Shown here: positions 40,963-54,324 of the stretch, piece after piece
Layout of the letters: each line of letters begins with the position of its first letter
Numbering within the stretch: position 1 is the stretch's first letter
Origin: Paenibacillus sp.
Lineage (GTDB): Bacteria; Bacillota; Bacilli; Paenibacillales; Paenibacillaceae
Direction: 5' to 3'
Assembly: GCA_017512705.1 (NCBI GenBank)
Contig: JAFWEX010000150.1
Span: 124,001-188,000, forward strand
Length of the DNA stretch: 64,000 nt
The notes under the pieces: model-generated
The model's database searches: none
Told to the model about the DNA's origin: nothing
What the model saw: the letters and a program-made list of their open reading frames with translations, nothing else
Made by a program: the position numbers and the translations under genes

Positions 40963-41258
40963 GCTTGCAACCTCCATTCTGAACATTCCAGTCTTAGCAA
41001 AAAAATATCAGCACGTTAAAGTTCATATTACATGGGAAAGCACGCAAATGGATATCCTATATTCCAGGAAAACATTTGTCACCCAATTACTTATATTGGG
41101 AACTTTACCATGCTTCATTTTGCCTACGATGATCTTTTAACCAAAAAATCAAGCTTTAATTCAGCTCATTTTCTATTGTAGAAAAAGCAATTATAAAAGT
41201 AAAGATGCCTAAATAGCCAAAATAAGGAGCTAAACAGAGAATTTTAGAGGTAACTTTG

Positions 41259-41328
41259 TACAGTTTTTACTGTATGAACATTATGTACTGTTTATTCGGT
41301 TGATATACTGGTTAACTATTGTTAGAAT
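41259..41328 (+). promoter_or_regulatory. opuA promoter and operator-like palindrome
   Basis: The perfect inverted repeat TACAGT-TTTT-ACTGTA (41259-41274) with an extra TACTGT at 41286-41291 lies just ahead of a sigma-A promoter: TTGATA (41300-41305), 17 nt, TAGAAT (41323-41328). Transcription would start near 41335 and leave a 125-nt leader before opuAA. The palindrome is a good candidate for the binding site of the divergently encoded GbsR-type regulator. Confidence 0.6.
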
Positions 41329-41459
41329 ACAAACCGTTACCCAGAAAGACGGGAAGCGAAGCACATATTACCGGATTTCGTGGCTGGGCGCACAAGTGTA
41401 TGGGCTTGTGGCTGCTAAAAGCCGTTCGAAGTGCACAACACATCAGAAGGGGTGAAAAC

Positions 41460-45249
<3,790 letters not shown>

Positions 45250-45316
45250 ACCAGAGCATCTTATCCAAAATAATCAAATTAGTTAAGTCTTCACCCGTTA
45301 ACTATCTCTTTCAAAT

Positions 45317-45353
45317 GCCCCGCTTCTCCTTACTTAAGGAGGAGCGGGGTTTT
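45317..45353 (+). terminator. Terminator of the opuA operon
   Basis: CCCCGCTTCTCCTTA / AGGAGGAGCGGGG stem followed by TTTT, 68 nt after the stop codon. Confidence 0.85.
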
Positions 45354-45369
45354 GATGATCCAAACAAAG

Positions 45370-45421
45370 AAACGAGGAGGCTTTGCACTTCACTTGACTG
45401 TGCGGACCTCCTCGTTTCTCT
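45370..45421 (+). terminator. Second hairpin behind the opuA terminator
   Basis: AAACGAGGAGG...CCTCCTCGTTT closes a 27-nt loop that itself contains complementary TTTGCAC/GTGCGGA pieces. It may back up the first terminator. From here to 45690 the sequence is AT-rich without other features. Confidence 0.5.
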
Positions 45422-45696
45422 TGTTGTATGTAATTTACCCCTAGCATCTTCAAAAACCTCAATTCGACAAATTACAACAAAATATTCCGCATGATATAAG
45501 AATATATATTCAAAAAACAGACCCTCATGAAAAAATCTATTTCTCTCTCGGTAAAAAAATTCATTATTACCTAAGAATAAATGAGCATGGAATATAGAAA
45601 AAAAACAAAACAGCACTATCTATGTTGATATGTGAATTTTAGCCCAATTCAACCAGTACATTGCTTTTTTAAAATATGTCATAATGTCGAACAAGG

Positions 45697-45723
45697 TAAA
45701 TAAACATCGAATTATGTCGATAT
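45697..45723 (+). promoter_or_regulatory. Sigma-D (flagellar/chemotaxis) promoter
   Basis: TAAA (45697-45700), a 15-nt spacer, then GTCGATAT (45716-45723): one difference from the sigma-D consensus TAAA-N15-GCCGATAT. It lies about 85 nt upstream of the chemoreceptor start, as expected for a motility-regulon gene. Confidence 0.75.
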
Positions 45724-45807
45724 ATAATATATGTGTCTTTATTATATGGGAGGTTATCGTTCCATAAAAAAGGCAATATCCGTACACATAAAAAGGGGGA
45801 GCATACT

Positions 45808-47832
45808 GTGATTTCCAAATTTTTGATTTTCATTAAAAAACGTTCCAAATTAATGAGCACTCGTTTAACCGCGGCATTTTTAGCAGTTTTAATCATTCCC
45901 AGCGTATTAATTGGTTATTTCTCTTATGAGAGCGCTAAACAAGAGATCGAGCTTAAAATTAAGAATGGCATCTATTCCAATGTAGCGACTGTAACAAGTA
46001 TGTTAAACCTGCATACGACCCCAATAGTTCATAACCTTGAATTGTTGGCATCTGAATTAGATTCCAAGAGCGTAACTTCTGCTGCAACGCAGCAACAACT
46101 CGAGCGGGTCCTAAGTAATTTCCCAGAGATTAACAGAGTTTTTCTTGCAAATAGTAAGGGAGAATACGTCACCTACCCTCAGAGTGAATCCAGCGAATAT
46201 AAACCAACGGAAGCTAAATGGTATGTAGCTGGGTTGAATAAATCCGGACAGACTGCCTTCTCTTCTGAGACGGCTGAGGAATCTTTAACAGGTCAATTTG
46301 AATATCACTTTTCACATACGCTCCAAGATGGTCAGGGTGTATTGAACTTTAGCATTAATCAAAATATGTTTGCAGAAGCGATAAAACTCGCCCAGATTGG
46401 TGATAACGGTACTATGACTGTAACCGATGAAAATAATACCATTGTTGCGGGTGCTGGGTATGTCTTTGATATTAATTACTTTGTACCTGGAGGAATCTTT
46501 GATCCAAGTAGTGATGTGAGTCTTCCTGAGGAGAAAAAAGAGAAATATGCTCACATCAACAAATATCATTTTACGCTTGAAGGTAATGAACTAGAATTAT
46601 ACTCGACTACAGAACCGATGACAGGCTGGACCATTGCAGCCATGATTGGTACAGCAGATTATACTGTAGCGGCCGAACCGATATTTAAAACAACTTTGCT
46701 GGTCGTTAGTATTGCTTTCTTGTTAACTGCTGCATTAATAACGATTGCTATCCGAGCATTCCTGATTCCTATCAGAAAATTAAAGCAAGGTACGAGAAGC
46801 GTAAGAAATGGAGACTTCACCAATAAGGTAGAACTCAAAAAAGATGATGAATTCAAAGGTCTTGCTGATGACTTTAATGAAATGACATTATCGCTCTACT
46901 CCGTGGTTAAAGAACTTAGCCAGACCTCTACGAAACTGGCATCCTCTTCCTCAACCATCAGAGAAAGCACAGATCAGACCGTTCAATCGGTTCAGCATGT
47001 AGCAGAAATTATACAAGAAAGTGCAGATACCGCTATTAATGGAGCGGAAACTTCCAACCAAACGGCTATATCTGTAGAAGAAATGGCCAAAGGCGTTGGC
47101 TCTATAGCAGAAGCTGCCAATACAATTGTAGATTCCGCTATTCAAACAGAGGTGGATGTGACTAAGGGTAGAGCGTCTATCGAAAACGTTAGTGAACAAA
47201 TGAATCGCATTCTTGAGGCTGTAAGCGAATCTACAGCCATGATTGAAGACTTGGCGAATCTCTCTATTGAAACTAGAAGAATGAATGAAGCCATTACGGA
47301 TATCGCCAATCAGACTAACCTGCTCGCCCTTAATGCTGCAATTGAGGCTGCCAGAGCTGGGGAACAAGGCCGCGGCTTCGCTGTCGTTGCTGGAGAGGTA
47401 AGCAAACTATCCGAACAATCCAAGCGTACTGCTCAAGAGATCGGGGAGACGATTACGAAGATGGATGAGCTGATTCAACAATCGAATACGACAATGAATG
47501 GTAACGTAAGTACTCAGGTTGGAGAAGGACTACGCATCAGTAATGAGGCAGCCTCCCTGTTCGCTACCATCGAACATTCAACGGCCCGTATTATAGAACA
47601 GATCCAGAGTATCTCTGCTGTATCTGAGCAGATGTCGGCAGGAACGGAGGAAGTATCCGCTTCAGTTCAAGAGCTTGCGAAGTTTTCGGAAGTTAATGCC
47701 GAAGGAGCACAAACAACTTCAGCGGCGGTTGAAGAACAGTTGGCTTCAATTCATGAAATTGCACATACTGCTGAAGAACTTGCTGATATGGCAGAGAATC
47801 TTCAGAAATTAGTTGCGAAGTTTGATATATAA
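45808..47832 (+). CDS. Methyl-accepting chemotaxis protein
   Basis: A 674-residue transmembrane chemoreceptor. TM1 (about 20-42) is followed by a periplasm-side dCache-like sensor (about 45-285, 'YITTVTSMLN'-like start, '[11 protein letters not shown]', '[10 protein letters not shown]'), then TM2, a HAMP domain ('[30 protein letters not shown]' split across it) and a long coiled signalling domain with the CheA/CheW hairpin '[33 protein letters not shown]' region. It has the length and hairpin of standard MCPs. The start is GTG 45808, with GGGGGAG 6 nt upstream; the open frame further back to 45733 lies between promoter and start. The ligand is unknown. Confidence 0.93.
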   Translation: MISKFLIFIKKRSKLMSTRLTAAFLAVLIIPSVLIGYFSYESAKQEIELKIKNGIYSNVATVTSMLNLHTTPIVHNLELLASELDSKSVTSAATQQQLERVLSNFPEINRVFLANSKGEYVTYPQSESSEYKPTEAKWYVAGLNKSGQTAFSSETAEESLTGQFEYHFSHTLQDGQGVLNFSINQNMFAEAIKLAQIGDNGTMTVTDENNTIVAGAGYVFDINYFVPGGIFDPSSDVSLPEEKKEKYAHINKYHFTLEGNELELYSTTEPMTGWTIAAMIGTADYTVAAEPIFKTTLLVVSIAFLLTAALITIAIRAFLIPIRKLKQGTRSVRNGDFTNKVELKKDDEFKGLADDFNEMTLSLYSVVKELSQTSTKLASSSSTIRESTDQTVQSVQHVAEIIQESADTAINGAETSNQTAISVEEMAKGVGSIAEAANTIVDSAIQTEVDVTKGRASIENVSEQMNRILEAVSESTAMIEDLANLSIETRRMNEAITDIANQTNLLALNAAIEAARAGEQGRGFAVVAGEVSKLSEQSKRTAQEIGETITKMDELIQQSNTTMNGNVSTQVGEGLRISNEAASLFATIEHSTARIIEQIQSISAVSEQMSAGTEEVSASVQELAKFSEVNAEGAQTTSAAVEEQLASIHEIAHTAEELADMAENLQKLVAKFDI

Positions 47833-47911
47833 GAATTACTTGCATTGAGCCAATTACAGTGCCCTTCTTGAATACGATAAAAAGAGTCGTGTACGAATAA
47901 ACGGATTATGC

Positions 47912-47985
47912 AACACACCCCTTAGAATGGACAAAGGATTAAACGTCTAGTTTATCCATTGAATTCTAGGGGGTGTGTTTTTTCG
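47912..47985 (+). terminator. Terminator of the chemoreceptor gene
   Basis: AACACACCCCTTAGAATGGA / TCCATTGAATTCTAGGGGGTGTGTTTTTT: a long stem with a U tail. Confidence 0.85.
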
Positions 47986-48002
47986 ATCAATAAATGGACA
48001 TA

Positions 48003-48036
48003 AAAAAACTGACGCAGGTAGAGTACCAACGTCAGA
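48003..48036 (-). terminator. Terminator of the nan operon
   Basis: Minus strand CTGACGTTGGTAC/GTAGAGTACCTGCGTCAG-type stem followed by seven U residues, 35 nt beyond the yhcH stop codon. Confidence 0.85.
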
Positions 48037-48070
48037 CTGCTATCTTATATATGCATTTCAATTCTATCCT

Positions 48071-48535
48071 TTAGAGCAAGCTAACATGAATCTTGACGAC
48101 GGCCTTCTTAATTTTGCCTGACTGCCCCATACCCGGTCTGTGGATATCGTTAGGGAAAAACACCGCAAACATGCCAGGCTTAAGATGCAGCAATATTTCA
48201 TCTTCCGCAGGAGTATACAGCGCATAATCCTGTTCACTGTCATACGGTTTAGCCGTTTTAACATCACTGCTTAGCGACGAATAACCAATGGTCTCCTCGC
48301 CCTCAATTAAGTACTGGAGATCGATATAGGACTCATGTCTCTCAGCTAGATGATCTTCCGAAGATTTAGCATCGAATTCCATGATCGTTACATACATCTG
48401 ATCCCCCATAATGTCCGTACGGCCTAGAGGAGGACTCCCTTCTAGTACTTTATGAAGTTCTGTCATCGCTGACACAATCACTTTATGTTCGTATTTACGC
48501 TGTGCTTCCCATGATGACATCGAACCTAGAATCAA
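48071..48535 (-). CDS. yhcH: YhcH/YjgK/YiaL-family cupin (sialic acid anomerase-like)
   Basis: A 154-residue cupin-like protein. YhcH-family members occur in nan operons and have been linked to sugar anomer or N-glycolylneuraminate handling. The metal-binding set is visible in 'HLAERHESYIDLQYLIEGEE' (two His, Glu) and 'GMFAVFFPNDIHRPGMG' (His). The last gene of the nan operon, it starts at TTG 48535, with GGAGGG 7 nt upstream; the ATG at 48550 overlaps that site. It ends just before the operon terminator. Confidence 0.88.
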   Translation of the reverse strand: MILGSMSSWEAQRKYEHKVIVSAMTELHKVLEGSPPLGRTDIMGDQMYVTIMEFDAKSSEDHLAERHESYIDLQYLIEGEETIGYSSLSSDVKTAKPYDSEQDYALYTPAEDEILLHLKPGMFAVFFPNDIHRPGMGQSGKIKKAVVKIHVSLL

Positions 48536-48558
48536 GAATGATCCCTCCAATGATATGT

Positions 48559-49413
48559 TTATAGCAGCTTAGAAGTAACGGATTCCGCTGTCTGTTCCTT
48601 ATTCGTTATAGATTCCGTATACGTTCTTTTGAAATACTCGACGTATAGAACATCCAGCAAATACAGCTGTGAAATCTTCGCAGATAATGATCCCCCTTGA
48701 AGTGGACCTTCGTTCGCACCGCAGAGCAATGTTAGATCGGAATAGGACGTGAGTGGGGACTTCACAAATCTAGTGATGGATATGACGGTTGCCCCGCGTT
48801 CTTTTGCCTTCTTTGCGATTTCAATCGTATCCTTGGTTGAACCCGAATACGAGATAATAACGGCGACATCCCGTTCCGTCATCAATGCTGCAGACATCAT
48901 CTGAAGATGGGAGTCAATGGTACACTCTGTTTTATTCGTAATTCGCATAAACTTGATCTTAGCTTCCATGGCCGTCATTAATGAAGATCCTACTCCAAAA
49001 AATATGATCCGGTCTGCCTGGAGAAAGTGGTCAATCGTTTGATCCATTTTGTCATAATCAATTAATTTAAATGTTTCATTCAATGCACTGATGTTAGATG
49101 AAAGTACTTTGGATGCCACTTCATGTGTTGTGTCATTCATCAGAACCTTATCTGTTAGCTGCGGTATTTCATTCCCAATCGTAATGCTATGAGCTAGCGC
49201 AATCTTAAAATCCTGATACCCCTTATACTGGAGTGATTTGCAGAATCTGAATATACTGGATTCTCCCACTCCGCAAACATCTGCGAGGTCTGTAATTGAC
49301 ATGTACACAACCTCTTTGGCGTTATCCAGAATATAGTCCGCTACTTTCGCTTCCGTATGGGTAAGATTATTGTACTTGGAATGAATGGTTGTGAAAATAT
49401 CGACAGTGCGCAT
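48559..49413 (-). CDS. nanR: MurR/RpiR-family regulator of the sialic acid operon
   Basis: A 284-residue regulator. The HTH domain (about 1-78, 'LTHTEAKVADYILDNAKEVVYMSITDLADVCGVGESSIFRFCKSL' spread over it) is followed by a SIS domain (about 105-260, 'RIIFFGVGSSLMTAMEAKIK', 'VAVIISYSGSTKDTIEIAKKAK') that binds a sugar phosphate, in known NanR proteins ManNAc-6-phosphate. It lies inside the operon, between nanK and yhcH. The start ATG 49413 follows AGGTGGTGATGG; the in-frame ATG at 49431 precedes that site. The palindromes upstream of nanA are its likely targets. Confidence 0.88.
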   Translation of the reverse strand: MRTVDIFTTIHSKYNNLTHTEAKVADYILDNAKEVVYMSITDLADVCGVGESSIFRFCKSLQYKGYQDFKIALAHSITIGNEIPQLTDKVLMNDTTHEVASKVLSSNISALNETFKLIDYDKMDQTIDHFLQADRIIFFGVGSSLMTAMEAKIKFMRITNKTECTIDSHLQMMSAALMTERDVAVIISYSGSTKDTIEIAKKAKERGATVISITRFVKSPLTSYSDLTLLCGANEGPLQGGSLSAKISQLYLLDVLYVEYFKRTYTESITNKEQTAESVTSKLL

Positions 49414-49440
49414 CCCATCACCACCTTTCATTCATTATGA

Positions 49441-50325
49441 TCAGCGCAAAAACAATGATGCTGCACCTAATAGACCTGCTTTATTGCCGAGGGCAGCCTT
49501 GACAATCTTCACATCCGCAAAGCTTGCCATAATCCATTCTTTGGTTTGTTTATCGACCAATTCAACTAAATCATCGCGCTCCATTACCCCGCCACCTACA
49601 ATAATAGCAGATGGGTTAAAAATATGAATAAGTGATGCTAATCCAGTAGCAACTTCTCTAATCCAGGAATGCAGAATTGGTGTGAATTCATCGTTCATCT
49701 CTTCTATTTTACCAAAAAAAACTCGCCCGTCCACAACTTCCGAATCGACTTGCTTAGCCATCCGAACCAGTGCTGTTGTAGAGGCATAGGTTTCGTAGTA
49801 GGGTTTCATAACGAGTCCATTCATCTCAGACACGGAATGGGTGAACATATGGCCGAACTCCGCCGCTGAACCATTAGCTCCTCGGTAGACTTGACGATTG
49901 ATAATAATTGCACCGCCAATCCCCGTTCCAAACGTAAGACATAAAAAATCAGGATACGATTGGGCTGCGCCGAAGTAAGCCTCACCTAGCGCAGCCGCAT
50001 TCACATCGTTCTCGACTTTAGCAGGCTTGTGGAACCGTTCCTCAAGAATCTCCTTGATCTTCATTCCAGTATAATTCGGAATATTTTCATTGGCATAGGA
50101 AATGTACCCTTCTTCCGAATTCACCTGCCCCGCCGTACTGATGGCAATCGCATCAAAATCAGCATACATGTCCATCTGGGATATCAGTCTTTCCATGAGG
50201 TGTGCACCACCCAAATGAGCCTCTGTTGAATATTCCTTGAATTGTTCGATATGTCCCTGTTCATCGCATATGGCCATCTTCGTATTCGTTCCACCAATAT
50301 CAGCCGCCAATATCTTCATGCTCAT
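49441..50325 (-). CDS. nanK: N-acetylmannosamine kinase, ROK family
   Basis: A 294-residue kinase that phosphorylates ManNAc at C6 with ATP. The phosphate-1 loop is 'AADIGGTNTKMA' near residues 7-18; the catalytic Asp is in 'VENDVNAAALGEA'; 'LTFGTGIGGAII' and 'PSAIIVGGGV' complete the ASKHA fold. The usual ROK zinc-binding CxCGxxGC motif is absent; the equivalent region reads 'GHMFTHSVSEMNGLVMK', as in other Gram-positive NanK-like proteins. It lies 3 nt after nanE. ATG start with GGAG upstream. Confidence 0.9.
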   Translation of the reverse strand: MSMKILAADIGGTNTKMAICDEQGHIEQFKEYSTEAHLGGAHLMERLISQMDMYADFDAIAISTAGQVNSEEGYISYANENIPNYTGMKIKEILEERFHKPAKVENDVNAAALGEAYFGAAQSYPDFLCLTFGTGIGGAIIINRQVYRGANGSAAEFGHMFTHSVSEMNGLVMKPYYETYASTTALVRMAKQVDSEVVDGRVFFGKIEEMNDEFTPILHSWIREVATGLASLIHIFNPSAIIVGGGVMERDDLVELVDKQTKEWIMASFADVKIVKAALGNKAGLLGAASLFLR

Positions 50326-50328
50326 CTG

Positions 50329-51018
50329 CTACTCCACAACTGCGGCAAATTTTCTGGTGATATCCATCGGTCTCGTGATGGCCGAGCCTACAACTGCTGC
50401 ATATATGCCCTGATCAAATAATTTTTCCAATTCTTCCGGAGTTGAAATACCGCCTTCTGCAATGATCGGAACCGATAAGGTACGGGTGAGCTTCTCGACC
50501 AATTTGAAATCAGGCAATGCATTGCCCTTCGTCGCTTCCGTATATCCACTTAAAGTTGTTCCAATGAGATCGAACCCAAGTTCAACAGCAGTGACTGCTT
50601 CTTCGTAGGTAGAGCAATCTGCCATAAACAGTTGATCTTTGTACTTCGCTTTGATGCGCGGGAACAATTCAGAAATAGTCGAACCATCCGGACGCACTCG
50701 ATCCGTAGCATCCATGGCTATAATGTCTACTCCCTCATTGCACAGTGCATCGACTTCCTTCATCGTTGGAGTGATAAATACAGGACAGTCCCCATACACT
50801 TCTTTGATAATACCAATGATCGGCAATGAGACCGTTGTTTTAATTTCTTTAATATCCGCAACACTGTTAGCCCGGATTCCTGAAGCTCCGCCTAAGAACG
50901 CGGCATATGCCATTCTTCCCATAATAAACGGGCTATGCAGCGGTTCGTCTGGCAATGCCTGGCAAGAAACAATGAGTTTTCTCTTGATCTGTTCGAGAAC
51001 ATTACTTTTTATTTCCAT
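50329..51018 (-). CDS. nanE: N-acetylmannosamine-6-phosphate 2-epimerase
   Basis: A 229-residue (beta/alpha)8-barrel that converts ManNAc-6-P to GlcNAc-6-P, feeding the GlcNAc pathway. The family sequences '[23 protein letters not shown]', '[20 protein letters not shown]', '[15 protein letters not shown]', '[11 protein letters not shown]' and '[14 protein letters not shown]' (catalytic Lys/Glu/Asp sites) are all intact. It lies downstream of the permease gene by 25 nt and is followed by nanK. GAGAGGAAA lies before the ATG. Confidence 0.96.
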   Translation of the reverse strand: MEIKSNVLEQIKRKLIVSCQALPDEPLHSPFIMGRMAYAAFLGGASGIRANSVADIKEIKTTVSLPIIGIIKEVYGDCPVFITPTMKEVDALCNEGVDIIAMDATDRVRPDGSTISELFPRIKAKYKDQLFMADCSTYEEAVTAVELGFDLIGTTLSGYTEATKGNALPDFKLVEKLTRTLSVPIIAEGGISTPEELEKLFDQGIYAAVVGSAITRPMDITRKFAAVVE

Positions 51019-51043
51019 AAGTTTCCTCTCCGCAACTTAGTAG

Positions 51044-51889
51044 TTATTCTTTGACAGCTCCAGCAGTCATCCCTTGAGTAAAGTACCTTTGGAATAATAA
51101 GAAGATGATCAACATTGGAATCGCTGCAACGGTAGCCCCTGCCATTTTGTAGGCGAAGTTCGGGTTAAGATCCTGCATCAGTGTCGCAGTACCTACCATC
51201 AACGTTTTCATGTTTTTGTCCTGTCCAACGACTAATTGCCACAAGTAATCATTCCATACTTGAACAAAGTTCAAAATAAATAGAGCACCGATACCCGGTT
51301 TAATGATTGGTAGCATAATCTGAGTGAATGTTCTCCATTCGCCTGCTCCATCGATTCTTGACGCTTCTCTCAAGGCATTAGGTGTTGCATCGAAGAAGCC
51401 TTTCAGCAAAAACACACCAAATGCGGTAGCAACGTTCGGCCAGATCATACCATGGTAACTGTTCACCATTCCGAAATCCTGTATGATTCTGAATAATGGA
51501 ACGATCATGATTTCTTTAGGAATCATTAAGCTTGAGATAAAGACAATAAAGATTATACTTTTTCCTTTAAACTGAATCTTGGAGAATGCATAAGCGGCCA
51601 TTGCGCCAACAGCGATAACAAGGAACGTAGACAGCCCGGATACGACAATGCTGTTAAATGCCCATCTTACAGCTGGCTGACTCTGAAACACATCTACATA
51701 GTTAGAGAATGTGATTGATGTTGGCCACCAGTCCGGTGGCATTTTAACAACATCCGAGCTGTTTTTAAGGGAGCTCGTAAATAGCCAATATAAAGGGAAC
51801 AAGTTAATGATCGCGAAAAAGGTAACGGCTACGTTAGTTATAAGATCGAACCGCTCCATCTTTTTCTTATTTCGAGTTTTGTGCGACAT
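51044..51889 (-). CDS. Carbohydrate ABC permease, MalG type (sialic acid uptake)
   Basis: A 281-residue membrane protein with six TM segments. The EAA loop 'EASRIDGAGEWRTFTQIMLPIIKPG' (about 190-215) contacts the ATPase. The C-terminal 'YFTQGMTAGAVKE' ending is the common CUT1 inner-membrane signature. It follows the MalF-type gene by 17 nt. Like most CUT1 systems of this order, the operon carries no ATPase; a shared MsmX-type ATPase elsewhere is expected. Confidence 0.93.
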   Translation of the reverse strand: MSHKTRNKKKMERFDLITNVAVTFFAIINLFPLYWLFTSSLKNSSDVVKMPPDWWPTSITFSNYVDVFQSQPAVRWAFNSIVVSGLSTFLVIAVGAMAAYAFSKIQFKGKSIIFIVFISSLMIPKEIMIVPLFRIIQDFGMVNSYHGMIWPNVATAFGVFLLKGFFDATPNALREASRIDGAGEWRTFTQIMLPIIKPGIGALFILNFVQVWNDYLWQLVVGQDKNMKTLMVGTATLMQDLNPNFAYKMAGATVAAIPMLIIFLLFQRYFTQGMTAGAVKE

Positions 51890-51906
51890 GCTGATTATCC
51901 CTCACT

Positions 51907-52782
51907 TTATTTATCCTTGATCAGAGCTCTGAGCTGAGGTACTGATAACAATAACGTAATCAGGAACATAATCACTCCAACAGCAGAGGCTACACCGAGC
52001 TGGTTATATTTAAAAGCGTTATTATAGAGGTAGTACATTAGCGTTACAGATGCATTGTTCGGTCCACCACCCGTCAAGAGTTGGATGACGACAAATATTT
52101 TCAATACGGCAATGATGTTGATAATGGCAATATAGATCGTAGTTGAGGTGACCGATGGAATGAGTATCTTAGTTATGACATGCCAGCGGCTTGCTCCATC
52201 CACTTCTGCTGCTTCAAAAAGATCTTTGGGCACCCCAATCATCGCAGCGATATAGAGGATGATCGCTTGTCCAACATTTGTCGCGAATGTTACGAATATA
52301 ATAACCGGCAAGACCGTCGTTGATTTCCCTAGTAGATTGACCGTGCCCAGACCCGCTTCCTGAGACAAGTAAGAAATTAGCCCATTAGCTGGGTTCAATA
52401 GAAAACTCCACACCATACTCATTACAACCATGGATACCATGACAGGAATATAATAACTTCCTCGAATAAATGAAATGTATTTATCATTTTTGTCAAATAC
52501 AGCGGAAGCAACAAATAGTGCAAAACCTACCGTAAGGAGCACGATAAATACCACAAAAACAACGGTATTCAGGAGCGCTTTGAAAAAAACAGGGTCTGTA
52601 AATAATGTCACGTAATTGTCCAGTCCAACAAACTTCTCACTCGTATAACTGATTTGATACAGGCTTAGCCGTATACCTTCAAATATCGGATATACCAGAA
52701 AGATTAAAAAAATTAACATCTGAGGCGAAATGAACAAATAGCCCGTTAGACTTTCTTTGAAGGATTGATTACGCAGTTTCAT
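51907..52782 (-). CDS. Carbohydrate ABC permease, MalF type (sialic acid uptake)
   Basis: A 291-residue membrane protein with six TM segments; the EAA loop is 'EAAEVDGASRWHVITKILIPSVTST' (about 190-215). It pairs with the MalG-type partner as a CUT1 heterodimer. The ATG has AAAGGAAAG upstream. Between it and the binding-protein gene lies a perfect 14-bp stem-loop. Placement between nanA/binding protein and nanE assigns it to sialic acid or a sialoside. Confidence 0.93.
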   Translation of the reverse strand: MKLRNQSFKESLTGYLFISPQMLIFLIFLVYPIFEGIRLSLYQISYTSEKFVGLDNYVTLFTDPVFFKALLNTVVFVVFIVLLTVGFALFVASAVFDKNDKYISFIRGSYYIPVMVSMVVMSMVWSFLLNPANGLISYLSQEAGLGTVNLLGKSTTVLPVIIFVTFATNVGQAIILYIAAMIGVPKDLFEAAEVDGASRWHVITKILIPSVTSTTIYIAIINIIAVLKIFVVIQLLTGGGPNNASVTLMYYLYNNAFKYNQLGVASAVGVIMFLITLLLSVPQLRALIKDK

Positions 52783-52798
52783 ATCGCTTTCCTTTCTA

Positions 52799-52838
52799 AT
52801 TACCAGCCTTAAAATGATACAATCTTAAGGCTGGTAAT
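52799..52838 (-). promoter_or_regulatory. Intra-operon stem-loop between binding protein and permease genes
   Basis: ATTACCAGCCTTAA (52799-52812) pairs perfectly with TTAAGGCTGGTAAT (52825-52838). It is followed on the minus strand by TAGAAAGG, not a U run. Such hairpins commonly protect the 3' end of binding-protein mRNA or cause partial termination, giving more binding protein than permease. Confidence 0.7.
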
Positions 52839-52852
52839 CATGCATTGTTTGT

Positions 52853-54259
52853 CTATTTTTGATAAATAATCGAGCTTTCTTTATTCATTTGGATCACTTG
52901 GTTACCTTTGGTTTGATAATCTTTTACCACTTCTTCAGGTGTTTTGGCATCCATATAGAGTGCTTGAAGCTCTGGATACAGCACTTCTCTTAACTGACTG
53001 TAGCCTGGAACGTTGCCTGTGAAGTTAAACAGATATTTGGAATTTTCATCATAAGCTCCGAATAGTGGTTTCTCGCCCTTGAATTCCTCTACCACAGAAC
53101 TCCGAACTGGAATGCTGTTTACAGACGATTTCACCAATTCTGGGTCTGTCGAGAAAAACTTGACGAAATCTTTTGCAGCTTCGACTCTCTTTTCATCCTT
53201 CGATTGGAATACGCTTGCACCAACTACATACGTAAAGGATAGTGGATCTCCGCTTTCGGATGGAATGTTAGCAAGACGAACATCGAACTTGTTCAATTTG
53301 CCGCTTTCCATATCCGCTTTTGTGTTATTGAACAACATCGGGTTCGAGAAGCTGATCGCAAGTTGCTGGTTCTGGAACATACCGTTAGCATCGTTGGAAG
53401 ATACTGATTCCGGACCAGGATTCGTGTACCCTCCATCTTTAAGTTCTTTCAGCCACGCTACTGCTTTAGCGCCATTAGCATCATCTAGAACGATGTTTCC
53501 TTCTTCGTTAAAGAACTTATTGCCAAACATTCTGAGATAAGCAAGGTTCCATGTATCCCCTTGAGTATTCAAAGCGAATAGGGACATTGGGTAAGTGTTG
53601 GGATACTTGTCCTTCGGAAGATTATTCTTAAGACCTTTCAAAATCTCTTCGTATTCTGCCAAAGTCCACGTTTGGATATCATTTTCTCCACCGATATATT
53701 TCTCTAAGCCAGCGGCTCTGAACATATCCGCGTTGTATGCCAATGTACCCGGATTATGTTGGAATGGATAGAAGTAAACATCATCTCCGAACGTTACTGC
53801 GTCCCAAAAGCTTTGGTCGATATCTTTTTTGTCTGATTCCTCCACAATGTCATTCAGAGGTACCATTGCTCCCCGGTGAACGTAATCCCCCATCGCGAAA
53901 ACGCTCTCAAAAAACACATCCGGCGGCGTATTGCTACTGAGATTAACGTTGAGTAGCTGATCACGTTGATCACCAGCGATCACTTCTACATCTACTTTCA
54001 CATCATATTTATCATATTGTTTAGTGAATTGTTCTGCTGCATGCTTCAAAAAGCTGTCGTAGTCTGCACCGGATTCGGAAGCATTCTTAACGCCCTTCCA
54101 TTGCGGTGTCAGCCAAACTTTAAGATTTACCTTCTCTTTGTCGCCGGAAGTCCCACCCGCTGATTCATTCTTGTTGCTCCCGCTACCTGCACATCCGGCA
54201 AGAATTGAAGTCAACATGATTAGAGAGATAAGAATACCGATTAAGCGCTTTCTTTTCAT
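52853..54259 (-). CDS. Extracellular solute-binding lipoprotein (sialic acid ABC importer)
   Basis: A 468-residue CUT1-type (SBP_bac_1) binding protein. The signal peptide ends in LAGC (Cys23), followed by a Gly/Ser/Asn linker. The fold is a two-lobed clamp, with 'VFFESVFAMGDYVHRGAMVPLND' and 'YFYPFQHNPGTLAYNADMFRAAGL' as the usual conserved pieces. It is anchored outside the membrane and delivers substrate to the two permeases downstream. In this operon the ligand is most likely N-acetylneuraminate. ATG start after an AAAGGGAG site. Confidence 0.92.
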   Translation of the reverse strand: MKRKRLIGILISLIMLTSILAGCAGSGSNKNESAGGTSGDKEKVNLKVWLTPQWKGVKNASESGADYDSFLKHAAEQFTKQYDKYDVKVDVEVIAGDQRDQLLNVNLSSNTPPDVFFESVFAMGDYVHRGAMVPLNDIVEESDKKDIDQSFWDAVTFGDDVYFYPFQHNPGTLAYNADMFRAAGLEKYIGGENDIQTWTLAEYEEILKGLKNNLPKDKYPNTYPMSLFALNTQGDTWNLAYLRMFGNKFFNEEGNIVLDDANGAKAVAWLKELKDGGYTNPGPESVSSNDANGMFQNQQLAISFSNPMLFNNTKADMESGKLNKFDVRLANIPSESGDPLSFTYVVGASVFQSKDEKRVEAAKDFVKFFSTDPELVKSSVNSIPVRSSVVEEFKGEKPLFGAYDENSKYLFNFTGNVPGYSQLREVLYPELQALYMDAKTPEEVVKDYQTKGNQVIQMNKESSIIYQK

Positions 54260-54324
54260 GCAAATCTACTCCCTTTTTTTTAATATTCTATGTGATCTAT
54301 TAGAACCTGGTATTACCTGTGGGA

